Shown one piece after another: positions 47,539 through 58,792 of a stretch of DNA of 64,000 nt (position 1 is the first letter of the stretch; each line of letters starts with the position of its first letter). A model generated the notes under the pieces. It saw nothing but the letters and a program-made list of their open reading frames with translations. It was not told the DNA's origin and made no database searches. The stretch is from NCBI GenBank assembly GCA_963932465.1, contig OZ010787.1, forward strand, positions 30,322,087 through 30,386,086, given 5' to 3'. The position numbers and the translations under genes are program-made. Source of the DNA: Maratus speciosus. Its lineage: Eukaryota; Arthropoda; Arachnida; Araneae; Salticidae.

Positions 47539-48689
47539 TAAGAAATTTAAAATTAGGAAAAAAAAATGTTAAAATGGAAAAAAAAATATTAATTTACAAA
47601 TTAGTGTTACATTTATTAGGATTTTTGAATGTTTTCTGCCCTACTTCCTAGTCAGTAGTTGCAGTAACTAATCAATCATCAAAATCTATAATCCCGACCT
47701 CCTCCACCTGAAATTTAAGGTACTTTCCATCTTTGATCAGCCAGCACAAAAATATTTTATATGTTTTTTTTTTTTTTTCTTTTACTCCTTTATGTTATTC
47801 TATGATAATAATAATAAAAAAAAAAACCTCATACTCTACCATCCGTCCCCGAATTAAGTGATTTTTTTGACAGCAGAAGATATCGAAACCGAAACACAGA
47901 ATATCAACACATTCCGCCCCCAAATAATGAATACTATCATTTTTCTGTTCTGGAGGGGAGATGCTTATTTACTCGTTAAAGTATCAAAATACGCAGTTTA
48001 TTATTTAAAAATGATAGACTTGATAAAAAGACATGCAAATAGAAAACTAATTTAATATATTTCTATTATTTTTTATGGAAAAATCATATTGATTGCTATA
48101 AAAACAATCTCCACTGATGGTTTTTGAGAAGCACTATATCCGCAAAAGACGGCAACTTTCACGTTAAAAGTTCTGGCCAATCAGATTTCGAGATGTCGAA
48201 ACTTGGTTGGGAAAACCAAAATATGTATCTGTTTTATTTGCTCCATGACACCGCGATCAACGAGGATTAGAAAAAAAAAAATGTTACATACAAAAGTTAT
48301 GTATTTTTGTCCATATAATCCGAATCTGCAATAAAAAATGGGGGTTATCATTCAAAATTTCAAAGTTGGATCCCCTCTGACCCCCGGGGGGTCAGTTTCG
48401 GGGATCAAATTTGGTATCACTGAGTAGCATTTAAAAAATATTTAACACGTATACTTTCGTTTTTCAATCTGCTTTGTATTTCTCGAGTTATTCGAATGTT
48501 TCCAGTCTTTTCGGACACACTGTATATGTTTGTAATTTTTTTTTTGGCGAACATCGATAGAACGTTCGTAAAAAAATAATAAAATTTTCGTTTATTTGGC
48601 GATTTATCATCGGTTGGAGACGAAATGAAATTTCGAAAAATACTTTTTTATGTCGAATACTCGTTAAGATAAAAACCCTCATAGCATGC

Positions 48690-49015
48690 GTGGTCACGGT
48701 GACGTCGTTGTGACGTCACTGTAAGTCACTGTGGTCACGTCACATCTGTGACCAAAATGCCACCACTCAGTGATGTCACATTGTGACTGAGATGTGAACT
48801 TCTTAGAAAACTTTAAAAAATTACGAAAATTCTTTAAAACATGTTATTTACTGTAAAATTATGTTTTTCTGGCAATTAAAAAAAAATTGTGAGGTCACTG
48901 TTATGTAACGTACGTCACGTCACATATGTGACAAAAAAACCACCATATTGTAAGTCACAGTGTGACAAAAATATGAACTTCAAAAATCTTTGAAAATGAA
49001 GAGAAATATTTTAAA
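48690..49015. repeat. Dense GTCAC/GTGAC cluster in two degenerate units
   Basis: GTCAC or GTGAC occurs about 19 times in roughly 300 bp, along with GTGACGTC and TGTGACGTCAC. Two units are apparent (about 48705-48890 and 48890-49015), each with ACGTCACAT-x-TGTGACAAAA...CCACCA...CA-TGTGAC...ATGTGAACTTC-like order. Confidence 0.7.
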
Positions 49016-49049
49016 CAGTCACGAGTTACATGGCATAAGGAAAAAAATA

Positions 49050-51029
49050 TATTAGTGGATAGCAAATGGTAAATTCTGTCACTAAAGAGGAGGGGGGGGC
49101 ATAATAAATAAAGTGCACGATACAAGTATTAATAAACTAAATTTTCAGGCTATATTTTATCAATTTGATATCTAAGATAGTGAATGTATACTTTTTCATG
49201 ATTTCAATTTTATCTAGCATTTGGATAATATATTTAGAATTAGGAATATTAAATTTATACACTTTACATATTTAGTTTGCTGGGAGGAAATTTATTTATT
49301 TATTTCTTTTTTTACCGACCAGGATTATTCGAAACACTTCTGTGGTTTCAAAATAAAAAAATTCTATTACAGTTAAATCTGCACCTTTTAATGAGCACGT
49401 AGAAGGAGTCGTCAGAGTTTAGTCATCTATGCATTTCTTGCTTTAGAATATTTTTATAATTTGTATTCAAGTCATAAATTCTACTTCTTTCAGACTTTTT
49501 AAATAAAATTAGCATTTTCCGAAAATAAAAGAAATATACAAAATTTGTGCAAAACAAACTTTACTTTAAAAAAAAAAAAAGAAAAAAAAAGGGGGTGGGG
49601 GCTCGTTATTACAATTAAATTTATTTTTTACACCTTTTGAAAATTTAAACAATAGTATATCTAATAAACTCTAATTATGAATATTATTATTATAATTATT
49701 TAGAAAAAAGGAACTTTAAAATACATTTTAACTTGAATTATTTGGTACGGATAAAAAGAAAAGCTTAAATACATTGGACATTTCTTCAAATACAAAATTT
49801 TAATTAACTATACTTTCAGAAAATTACTGCGCATTCAAGTTTCATATCTCTTGCATGCAAAAACAAATAATCTGTACCAGACCATCTGCTTGAAAATCGT
49901 CTGCTCACAAAAAAATAAACATGAGAAGACGCGGGAAATAAATAGTTCACTGTTTTTAGAACACCACCTTCAGCACGTCTACAACACTTTAAGATAAGGA
50001 AATGACCATTTTAGGATACACGGATATTAATAGAACGTATATGTAAGTTTTATTTAATTTAAATATTTTATTCCTGATTTGTACATATGAGTTAAATAGT
50101 TTTATGTTATATTTGTAAGAGACTGATCTTTAACTGTCACTAGCAATATTTTCAAATTCGATAACTGTAAAGAAAAATATCTTAATCTGCCATCGCTTGA
50201 AAAAAAAAAAAAAAAAAAAAAAAAAAACTGCGCAGAGACTGTGCATGCCTACATTCATACTGGAATTAATATAAACATTAATTTACTCTTACTTGAGATT
50301 GAAAATGTATGGAACGACAATGATTTGGAATTATTTTATCGGATTCTTACTATTTTTTGATTATTAACACTTATAGTTATTATTATTTTGGGGTTAAATA
50401 TGATGTTCGATTATTATGAGATTACGAAACTGTTTCAGATTAGAAATTAACATTATACTGGGAAACTGTATTTTTACGTATTACAGTAGTGAAACATTTG
50501 AAAGAATTTTCTTTTAGTGCTAATAATATTTTAAATTATCTTTCAAAATCCTAAATCTTCAGACCAATGTTTTCAGATTTAACATTTGCCGAAATTATGA
50601 AATAATAGGAATTCCTTATACCATATGGAAATATTTTTGAGATATTGTTAAATCTAATAATGCATTTAATTTATCTATTGAGATTGCTGTTGTTTAATAG
50701 TACAATTATAAGTACTAATTATTATTTTTAGTGTTTTTCAAATTGGTATATTTATTTTTTTTAATTGTATGTAAGCATTTTTTCTGTTTGTGATTTTAAT
50801 CAAACATTTAATTATAGACATTCTGAATCGGTTATTAAATTTTCTTCTATTGTAAATTCATTTTCTACGTTTATGATACGCGTAATTATTGGCACTAAAA
50901 AGTAAAATATGATATTTAAGCTTTGAAACAAAGTGTTTTTCATGCCTGATGGGAAGTTATAGATTAAACTGCTTAGTATATATTTTGAAAAGTTCATATA
51001 ATACAGGATACATAATATAGGACACAAGT
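49050..51029. other. AT-rich spacer
   Basis: No gene was recognised. A-rich runs lie at 49566-49589 and 50199-50226. No element ends were identified. Confidence 0.4.
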
Positions 51030-52100
51030 TGAAAAGTGCTTATGACTTCGGTTTGTCTGTCCGTCTGTCCGTCTAGCAGTCTGTCCGCACTCTAACTCTC
51101 GAAAATATACTCGGATTGCCCTGAAATTTTTGGATGTTATTGACGTTTACCATAGCACGGTACCTATTTGTAATGAAGTTTGTAGCATGCTTTGTTCATT
51201 TACAAGGACAGCCAAAATTTTTCCGTTACATTACAGCCTATGGGAAAAAATCGTTTCAAATGATTTTTTTATGATTTTACGCACGCTTTCAAACAGAATA
51301 AAATTTATATGCATTTATGAAGTGCACTAAAATATGTATTCTGTTGACTATGCGATGCAAAAAATAGTTATTGTTTATTTACAGGGCTAAAAAAGGAATT
51401 CAAATACATAATGATATAGGGGTGGAGGGAATTGTTTGCGGCATACTTTAATTATGTTAATCTATTTCATATATAATGAAATTGATATATGTCGCTGAGA
51501 TTTACATACTATAAATTATTTCATGTATAATAAGAATAATACGTATATAGCATTTACAGGGACACACAAAATATTTCAGATACTATATTGTATCCGAAGT
51601 ACTGTTCATTAGCGATGATTGCTGGAAATGTATTTTTAATTATGATATGCGCTTTTATGATTCACTATATTTATGCATAGTATATGGTGTATATAAGTGC
51701 TATAATTCCTATACAAGGCTACACAAAAGTATTCGTAAGGATTACTGGGTATGGGCTCAAATTGCTTAAAGGTTGTTTTTAAATGAGATAAGCTTTTTTT
51801 GCTGAACTGCATTTAATTTACCAAGAAATGTTTGTAGAATATAGATAAAATGATATACAGGTTCACGTAAAGAATTGGATACATGGATGTCTATAAATTA
51901 TAATTTCTGGAAATGTGATTTCAGCAGTTTTAAGAGTGTCTTAGTTTGAATTAAATTTTAACTAAATAGTGGCGTGTAATAAAGATTCTAGGTAAACTAC
52001 AGGGTTGTACAAAAGTATTCAAGTATGTTTCCATACATTAGTATAAATTGCTGAAAAAGAATTTCAACCTGTTAGGCGTTTTCTTGCTAAACTAGATTCC
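51030..52100 (+). repeat. Degenerate ~140-180 bp tandem repeats (GCCCTG family)
   Basis: It opens with GTCTGTCCGTCTGTCCGTCT. The landmark TaTacAGGGctg-aCAAAAgtATT recurs at about 51210, 51378, 51555, 51715, 51858 and 51999, and again near 52714 beyond a nested element. It is the reverse complement of the 6240-6900 array. Confidence 0.65.
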
Positions 52101-52118
52101 CATTATATAGTATATATA

Positions 52119-52693
52119 CACTTAAAAAAATGGGAAGTCAAAATTGAGTAAAAAGTACTCAATTTTAAATGCGTCACATACTTAAAATAGCTCCGTTCCA
52201 AATGTACTCAAAGTTGAGAAACACATGTACTCATTTTTTATTCATTGGTTGTGATCAAATATGAATCGTTATGTACTGCCCCCCCCCCCCCCCCAAAAAA
52301 AAAGAAAAACCTAAAATTTAAAGTAAAAATGTACTGACATTTATTTCCCGTTAAAAGTTCTTAACAAGAAATGTTTAATTGATTATTTATTAAGAAAAAT
52401 AGCAAAATTCTTAACAAGATACTCAAATCGAATATTTTTATGACAAGACCATTATTTCCAAGCACTTTTAAATTATTTTTAAAATGCTGTGCATAATTTA
52501 ATATTTACATTAATAAAATGCCGCTATAAATGAAATGAACCATTACAGGGTACAAAACTATTCGTTTGTTTGGGTTTGATAACATGTGATATTTCAAAAT
52601 AGAGAAAGCATGGGTTCATTTTTTATCAAAAATATTCAATTCGATATGAGTACGTCGGTTTACTTATTTTTGAGTACTTCATTTTTCTCAGTG
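52119..52693. mobile_element. 575-bp TA-flanked MITE (CACTKARAAAAATG ends)
   Basis: It has TA on both sides (52117-52118 and 52694-52695). The ends CACTTAAAAAAATGGGAAGT and ACTTCATTTTTCTCAGTG are complementary, and TTGAGTAAAAAGTACTCAA lies just inside the left end. It contains a C-run/A-run junction near 52280-52301. Confidence 0.75.
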
Positions 52694-52699
52694 TATCAA

Positions 52700-53476
52700 C
52701 CTACAGATCAAATACAGGGCTGTTCAAAAGAATTGGAAAACATATTTGGCTATGGACGGTAACTGCTGAAATCAATTTTTCAAATGTTTTATGAATTTTC
52801 TAAAATGTTTACTTAGTTATCTTATTTACGTCATTTACCTAAATTACGATGTCTTGTTAAAGCATTCAGAAAGTGTTGGAAAGTATTTTATAATCTATGA
52901 TTAACGCATGATTTTTCTTGCTCGTTTTTTTTCTATTTCCCAGATCAGTCTTTTCCTATAAAACATACCAAATCTATTTAGCTCATATTCATAAAATACA
53001 ATATACACTGGAATAAAAAATTTAAACAAATATCGCTTATCATGCCGCTCTATAAATAATAGTTGTATTAATATCCGTTAGTCTCCATGTTCGTATTTAA
53101 TAAAGCAATGACAAATCACAACAAATTAAAAAATTTACACATTCTAAATATCAAGCTTGAACTCAATATCAAGCATAGAACTTAATATCAATCATAGAAC
53201 TGAATAAAAAAATATGTCAGATGATAAGCATTGTTTTTTAAGTGGAAAAATTTAAAATGTTTTAGAAGAATAAGACTCCAAAATAGCGATATTTTGCTAA
53301 AAAGTACGGTAAAAAGATAAGATTTTATATTTACAGCAAAAGGTTCTTTCAAAATTCATCGCTGTATAAATACTTAGAAATTTTTCCATAGAGAATCCTT
53401 CGCCTTATATACAATATTTCAAATGAAAATCAAATATCAAATTAATTGCTTAAAAGGCGCAAAGGCCAACATAGTG
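52700..53476. other. AT-rich spacer
   Basis: It begins with one more unit of the GCCCTG family (to about 52900). No gene was recognised beyond it. Confidence 0.4.
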
Positions 53477-53481
53477 AAAAA
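53477..53481 (-). terminator. RNA polymerase III T5 terminator
   Basis: TTTTT on the minus strand, one base past the discriminator position of the tRNA-like gene. Confidence 0.6.
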
Positions 53482-53482
53482 G

Positions 53483-53554
53483 ATTCCATGCCGGGACTCG
53501 AACCCGGGACATCAGTATAGCACACTGACATTCTACCGACTAAACCACATGGAA
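53483..53554 (-). tRNA. tRNA-like gene, anticodon GCT, class I body
   Basis: On the minus strand a full cloverleaf can be drawn. The 7-bp acceptor stem TTCCATG/CATGGAA is perfect. A 4-bp D stem encloses the AGTCGGTA loop. The perfect 5-bp anticodon stem TCAGT/ACTGA holds the loop GTGCTAT (anticodon GCT, serine AGY codons). The 5-bp T stem CCGGG/CCCGG holds TTCGAGT. A- and B-box elements are intact, and a T5 terminator follows. The variable loop is only about 4 nt, whereas nuclear tRNA-Ser normally has a long variable arm. It may be a class I tRNA with a changed anticodon, or a tRNA-derived pseudogene. No 3' CCA is encoded, as normal in eukaryotes. Confidence 0.65.
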
Positions 53555-53576
53555 CGACGCCCAGTCTGTAAAATTT

Positions 53577-54300
53577 TAATGTCCCCATGATTTGTGCCCC
53601 CATACGTCATTTTGACGTCACAAGAAATGGGGATATAAATACGGTGCTGGATCATTACACTTTTCACGTTGTGCCCCCATACGTCATTTTGACGTCACAA
53701 GAAATGGGGATATAAATACGGTGCTGGATCATTACACTTTTCACGAAATCTTGATTAATGTCCCCATGATATATGCCCCCATATCTGAAAGGGACACAAA
53801 TCCAATGCTAGAGAAATTTCCTTTCGTTGAGAGCCTGATTAACGTCCCCATGATTTAAGTCCCCATACGTCATTTTGACGTCACAAAAAATGGGGGCACA
53901 AATCCAGTGCTCGAGCATTTCACATTTGACGAAATCCTGATTAACATCCCCATGATATATGCCCCCATATCAGAAGGGGACACAAATCCAGTGATGGAGA
54001 ATTTTTCTTTCATTGAGAGCCTGATTAATGTCCCCATGATATATGCCCCCATACGTCATTTTGACGTCACCAAAAATGGGGGCACAAATCCAGTGCTGGA
54101 GCATTTTACTTTCGAAGAAATCCTGATTAACATCCCCATGATATGTATCCCCACACGTCATTTTGATGACGTCACAGTAGATGGGGACTTAAATCAGGGG
54201 GCACAAATCCAGAACTGGAACATTTTACGATGTCAAGAATTCCTGATATACGACCCCATGATATATGCCCCCATATGTCATTTTTACGTCAGAACAAAGG
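53577..54300. repeat. Higher-order tandem repeat with TGACGTCA sites
   Basis: The landmark GTCCCCATGATATATGCCCC (with variants) starts at 53581, 53760, 53844, 53946, 54030, 54132 and 54252. From 53760 the spacings are 84, 102, 84, 102 and 120 bp, forming a 186-bp two-part unit. The longer type carries CGTCATTTTGACGTCAC, which includes the palindromic TGACGTCA. The first two units (53581-53750) are a near-perfect 77-bp duplication of GTGCCCCCATACGTC... Both strands stay open over parts of it (53907-54332 on plus). Confidence 0.85.
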
Positions 54301-54331
54301 AGATTCAGAGTTCGTGCAGGATTGACCACTA

Positions 54332-54450
54332 GAGTTCTGCACGGGCAGGAATTTCTAGCCTGATATCGGCCCAGTGTAAAAATTTAAAGTTCGACCCTGG
54401 CGCGACCCGTGACAAAATTAATTAAATCAAGTCCGATCCGGCCCATTCAA
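54332..54450. mobile_element. Possible hAT-type terminus with CGGGTCGG-like motifs
   Basis: TAGAGTTCTGCACGGGCAGG is followed by GGCCC, GCGACCCG and GATCCGGCCC words. At 61520-61632 a mirrored end (CCGGGTTGGG, CGGGTTACCTGACC, GCAGTACTCTA) occurs. CGGGT-rich subterminal regions are typical of Ac-like hAT elements. The flanks do not match. Confidence 0.3.
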
Positions 54451-54524
54451 TTTCTACAGAAAATTTAGAATCCAATTTTACAATCCTCCAATTTTACAAA
54501 ACACACAATTAACGATTCTTTTAA

Positions 54525-54733
54525 CCCCTTAACGGTCGCATTAAATTACGGTTAAAAAACTGAAATTGCTTATTGGCACCACTTTTTTGAAAAAGAAATA
54601 TTCATGTTATTTAATGACAGGTAAAATGATACTATAATAAAGCCAGTTACGCTATTTTACAAAACTGTTGGGAATCAATCAATTTGAATAAAAGACACAG
54701 CCCATCAATATCACGAGAACGGGGATTAAGGGG
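54525..54733. mobile_element. 209-bp TTAA-flanked MITE
   Basis: TTAA at 54521-54524 and 54734-54737; the ends CCCCTTAACGGTCGC and AACGGGGATTAAGGGG are imperfect complements. The inner CCACTTTTTTGAAAAAG block resembles the CAGTGTTG family interior. Confidence 0.75.
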
Positions 54734-54739
54734 TTAAAG

Positions 54740-55520
54740 AAGACTGGATACATATTTTGGGGGAAATTTTACCATACTAGGGGGCTCAGCCCTCTGCGAA
54801 CTATGCTCGCCAACCCCCCTTTCAGACTTCGCAGCTTTTAAAAACATGGTAATGTGCCCTATTTTACAAATATTAGTAGGTTGCGGAAAATTGAATGATA
54901 TTATTACGAATGGCGATTATCTTCTGCAATCGGGTTGCCACACTTTTCCGTTTGAATAGTGTATTTTTCTTTTACCATAGCCTCATCCATCGCTATCACG
55001 ACAGATGGCGGCTATTTTTGGGATTGATAATTAAGATCAATTACACATTTTAAAATCAGCTTGCACAAAAGAGTAAGGTTGAAAATTCAAATTGCCTCTA
55101 GCACTTTTATAACGATGCTATAGAGTATAGACAATGTTCATCCTTTGAATTCGAGATTAAAAAACGCTGTCTTCTTAGGAATAACATTCAGAACTACGGT
55201 ATTGAAAACATTGTTTTTTAAAATTTTACGCTTATATTTTTTCTTTTGATTTAGTTTCAAATATTTTCAGGAACAGGTATAGCTTATGCATAAAATCTTT
55301 TTTCTATTTTATTGAACCATCATGCATATTTTCATGTTATTTTTTAAAATTTAAATTATTTATTTGGTACTTTTCACTATAGGGGCCTTGGCGAAATAGA
55401 GAAAATGGCCTTGGCGAGAGAAGGAAATTTGGCAGCATACTTTTCTGTCAACTTATTTACTCTTTCACAAGCAATTTATTTTACATAAAAATCAATAATG
55501 TATCAATATACATAAAATGT
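54740..55520. other. AT-rich spacer
   Basis: No gene was recognised. A short GGGGGCTCAGCCC...CCAACCCCC segment near 54780 looks like a piece of another foldback. Confidence 0.4.
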
Positions 55521-55525
55521 TTAAA

Positions 55526-56142
55526 CAGGGCGATTCCGAATTCATCGTACAAACTTTAAGGATAGGTACAGGACACTGTAATAATCATTTATTGCATAGG
55601 AATGTATGGGCGCAAGTGACGCGTCGAGGCTCAAGCACCAGGGTGGCCAGTTCAGCCTTTTTTTTTTTTTCAAAATTTCGCATTCCTACCAGAAAATTTC
55701 TACAATATTATTTTGTTTATTTAAAACAGACATTTTGTGATTGTATAAAGCAAAATTCTTCTTTGAAAATTTCCAGTATGAATTGGAAGTTTTTGCATTC
55801 AAAAAAGGCCACACTGGCAACTCTGGCAAGCATTTCATGTATTTGCAGTTTGGCTTTTTTTTTCAATGCAAACATTTCGATTTCACACCGGAAATTGTCA
55901 AAGAAGAACGTTTACTTTATATATTTACGAAATTTGAGTCTTAAATAAACAAAATAAAATTACAGGAATTTTCTGGTATGAATGCGAAGAAGAAGGGGGG
56001 GGGGGGGGGGCAAACTGGCCACCCTGGTGTTTCCGCATTAACACGTCATTTGCGTCCATACATTCCTATACAATAAATGATTGTTTCAGTGTCCTGTACC
56101 TACCCTTAAAGTTTGTACCATAAATTCATGATCGGCCTATAG
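55526..56142. mobile_element. 617-bp foldback with a nested CAGGGTGGCCAG pair
   Basis: The outer arms 55526-55640 and 56020-56142 are inverted copies (ACAAACTTTAAGGATAGGTA and complement; AGGAATGTATGG and complement). An inner pair, CCAGGGTGGCCAGTT (55639) and CTGGCCACCCTGG (56012), marks a second element nested at the centre. Its own arms share TTTCGCATTCCTACCAGAAA-like sequence. T- and G-runs flank the inner ends. Confidence 0.75.
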
Positions 56143-56149
56143 ATATAAA

Positions 56150-57375
56150 TAAATTCATATATAAACAAGTATAAAAGTTCATTAGGTTTTTTTAAATAGC
56201 TGTTTATATCATTTGGCAAAAAATCTCTCTTTCTGAGCCCGAATTATGCCAAGCTTTTTAAAAAAAGCCAATGCCCCCCATAATGGAAAAGTACGGTTTA
56301 TTTTTATTAATAAGTATATACGAGTTTACAATATACATACATTTAACGTCTGAATTTGAAATTTTTAAAAGACTAAATAAAATAAATAAATAAGACAGAC
56401 TTGATTACAGTTAAAAAATATAATTTATAAAAAGTTAAAAGTACTGAAAACGTATAAAATACAATCAGTAAACGTTTCGCCAAGCAATTCGCAATGCCTC
56501 AAAGGCATAATATACGGCTTTTCTGATATGTATTTATTGAATAAGAATTCGTATAAAATAAATCGAAAATATTTTGGCATAAATTTAGATGTTTCTAGGC
56601 TGTATCAAGTGATGAAATATACAAACAAATTTGCAAGCAGCATTTTTTTTTTTTTTTTTACACCAAGTGATTTCCAAAGTGACGTCACATGTCCATAAGA
56701 AAATTATTTTAAATGAATAGTTTTAAAATATGGCGTAATTGTCGCCATTAAATTCATTTCACATGTACATTATTATAAAGTTTTTTTTCTGTTTTAAATT
56801 CACGTTTAAAAAATATTCAATTAAAAAATGTTTTGGAATATCATTATTTGATATTTTTAAATATGACCAAATTTTAATCATGAAAAGTTTTTCAAGCGTA
56901 ATAATTTAATTATTTTAAGCATTTTACATATGACGTAATTTTTACCATTAAGTGCGTATCTCGCAAAATAATTAAAATATTTTCAAATTTTGTTATATTT
57001 TCATGATTCACCTGTAAATACAACTTTTTGACGCAATTTTCCCTATTTCCTATTTGTAACACGTGGTCATTTAATGATTATTTTCATTTCTATTTTTAAT
57101 AGTCGCATGTTAATTAATTTTTATTTGAGATAAATGTATAATTATTTGTGCTGTTTTGCCAATTGGCATCAGTATAAAACAAGTCGGTAAGTGTGATCAC
57201 AGATCGCACAGAGGGTTTCGTTTAATATTCCTTTCAAAACACTTTCTTTCAAAACGCCCAATACATTTATCCCATGGAACCCCTTCTAAATTATGGTAAG
57301 CCCAAACTATCTTAAAAGTTTCAAACAGATCAAATTGTTAGATTTCCTAATTTTGTTCGCGCTCCACCCCACCCC
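56150..57375. other. AT-rich spacer
   Basis: No gene or element end was recognised. There is a T-run at 56646-56659. Confidence 0.4.
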
Positions 57376-57379
57376 CGAT

Positions 57380-58720
57380 ATGTGATGCTTTTTTATAATT
57401 TTTTATCATGTTTTATAAACTATTTTAAAGTTTAAAACAGATCGTCTTGTTAGGTTTCCCAAATTTAACAAAATCCCATTCTGTTAGTTCCATATTCCAC
57501 CACCAGGGAGTGCACTGTATTCTTAACAAAACTGTATCTGAACGAAACTCCGTTAAACGACCTATCAGTAGATATAATTACTCGAGAGGTGGCGGTCTTA
57601 AGCAAGAATTTGTGATACTTACCGAAATTACTAATCGAAAATAGTGATAACTAAACTTTTGACATTTTTATATTAAATAAGTAGAATTTATCTCAGGACT
57701 CGTCAATATATCGTCATAAAATGGTAAAAAAACGTTAAATTAAAAAAAAAATGCGTCATCCCCCCCCCCCCCCCCACCCCCTCTCCGCGAAATTTCTTGC
57801 GCCATTCTTTTAAAAACTTTTTATTATGTGTTATAAATTATTTTAAAGGTTGAATAGATCGCCTTGTTGGATTTCCTAATTTTAACAAAATCGTGTTCTG
57901 TTAGTTCCACATTCCACCACCAGTGAGCGCTCTCTATTCTTAACAAAACTATATCTGAACGAAACTCCGTTAAACAACATATCAGTAGATATAATTTCTC
58001 GAGGGGTGGCGGCGGTCTTAAGCAAGAATTTGAGATACTTACTGAAATTACTATTCGAAAATAGTGATTACTAAACTTTTGACATTTTTATATTAAATAA
58101 GTAGCATTTATCTCAGGACTCTGTCAATAAACCGTTATAAAATGATAAAAAATGTTAAGTTAAAAAAAAAAATCATCCCCCCGCCCCCCTCTTTACGAAA
58201 TTTCTCGCGCCATTCTTTTAAAAACTTTTCATTATGTGTTATAAACTATCTTAAAATTTCAACAGATCGCCTTGTTGGATTTCCTAAGCATATTTAAATA
58301 AAATCGCGGTCTGTTAGTTCAACATTCCACCACCAGGGAGGGCACTCTATTCTTAACAAAGTGTATTTGAATGAAACTCGTCTGTACAACTTATCCGTAG
58401 ATACATTTGTCGAGGGGGTGGCGGTCTTAAACACCAATATCAAATATTTGCTGAAATTACTATTCTAAAATAGTGGTATCAACACTTATGACATTTTTTT
58501 AAAAAAATAAGTAATATTTATCTCATCCCACTCTCAAAAAACCGCACGCAAAACGGTAGAGAATGCTACAGTTTAAAAATGTCTTAAGCAAGAATTTAAG
58601 ATATTTTCTGAAATTACTATTCGAAAATAGTGGTATCAATACTTATGAAATTTTTATATTGAATAAGTCACATTTATGCTGTATTTTTAAAAATGTGACA
58701 CCGTTCTGAACAATGCTACT
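57380..58720 (+). repeat. ~415-bp tandem array, three units and a partial fourth
   Basis: The landmark CATATTCCACCACCAGGGAG (with variants) occurs at about 57491, 57909 and 58322. Each unit also has GAACGAAACTCCGTTAAACR, GAGRGGTGGCGGTCTTAAGC and GAAATTACTATTCGAAAATA blocks, and a C-rich segment near its end. The last unit is truncated at about 58720. No coding potential was seen. Confidence 0.85.
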
Positions 58721-58792
58721 GTAAAAAATCACGTGACTGCCTTTTAAAATGAGCATTTAATAGAAATAAACCAATTAGTGAAATAATAAATA

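Larger units (their letters stand above)
43463..48522. mobile_element. 5.06-kb non-coding Tc1/mariner-type element
   Basis: It has TA on both sides (43461-43462 and 48523-48524) and the ends CAGGGTGTCTGAAAAGTCTG and CTTTTCGGACACACTG. The inverted arms extend at least 1 kb: the GGGGGTTATCATTC, GACGGCAACTTT and CTGATGGTTT blocks all mirror. A third, direct copy of the left arm begins at 44616 (CAGGGTGTCCGAAAAGTTTG) and runs to about 45700. No transposase was seen. Other elements are nested at 46186 and 47368. Confidence 0.8.

Noticed and set aside
53577..54300. CRISPR-like array
   Set aside because: The spacers are themselves repeated, the units are long and of varying length, and the context is eukaryotic.
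55517..55948. 143-codon plus-strand open frame
   Set aside because: It runs across the arms and centre of a foldback element; composition follows the repeat.
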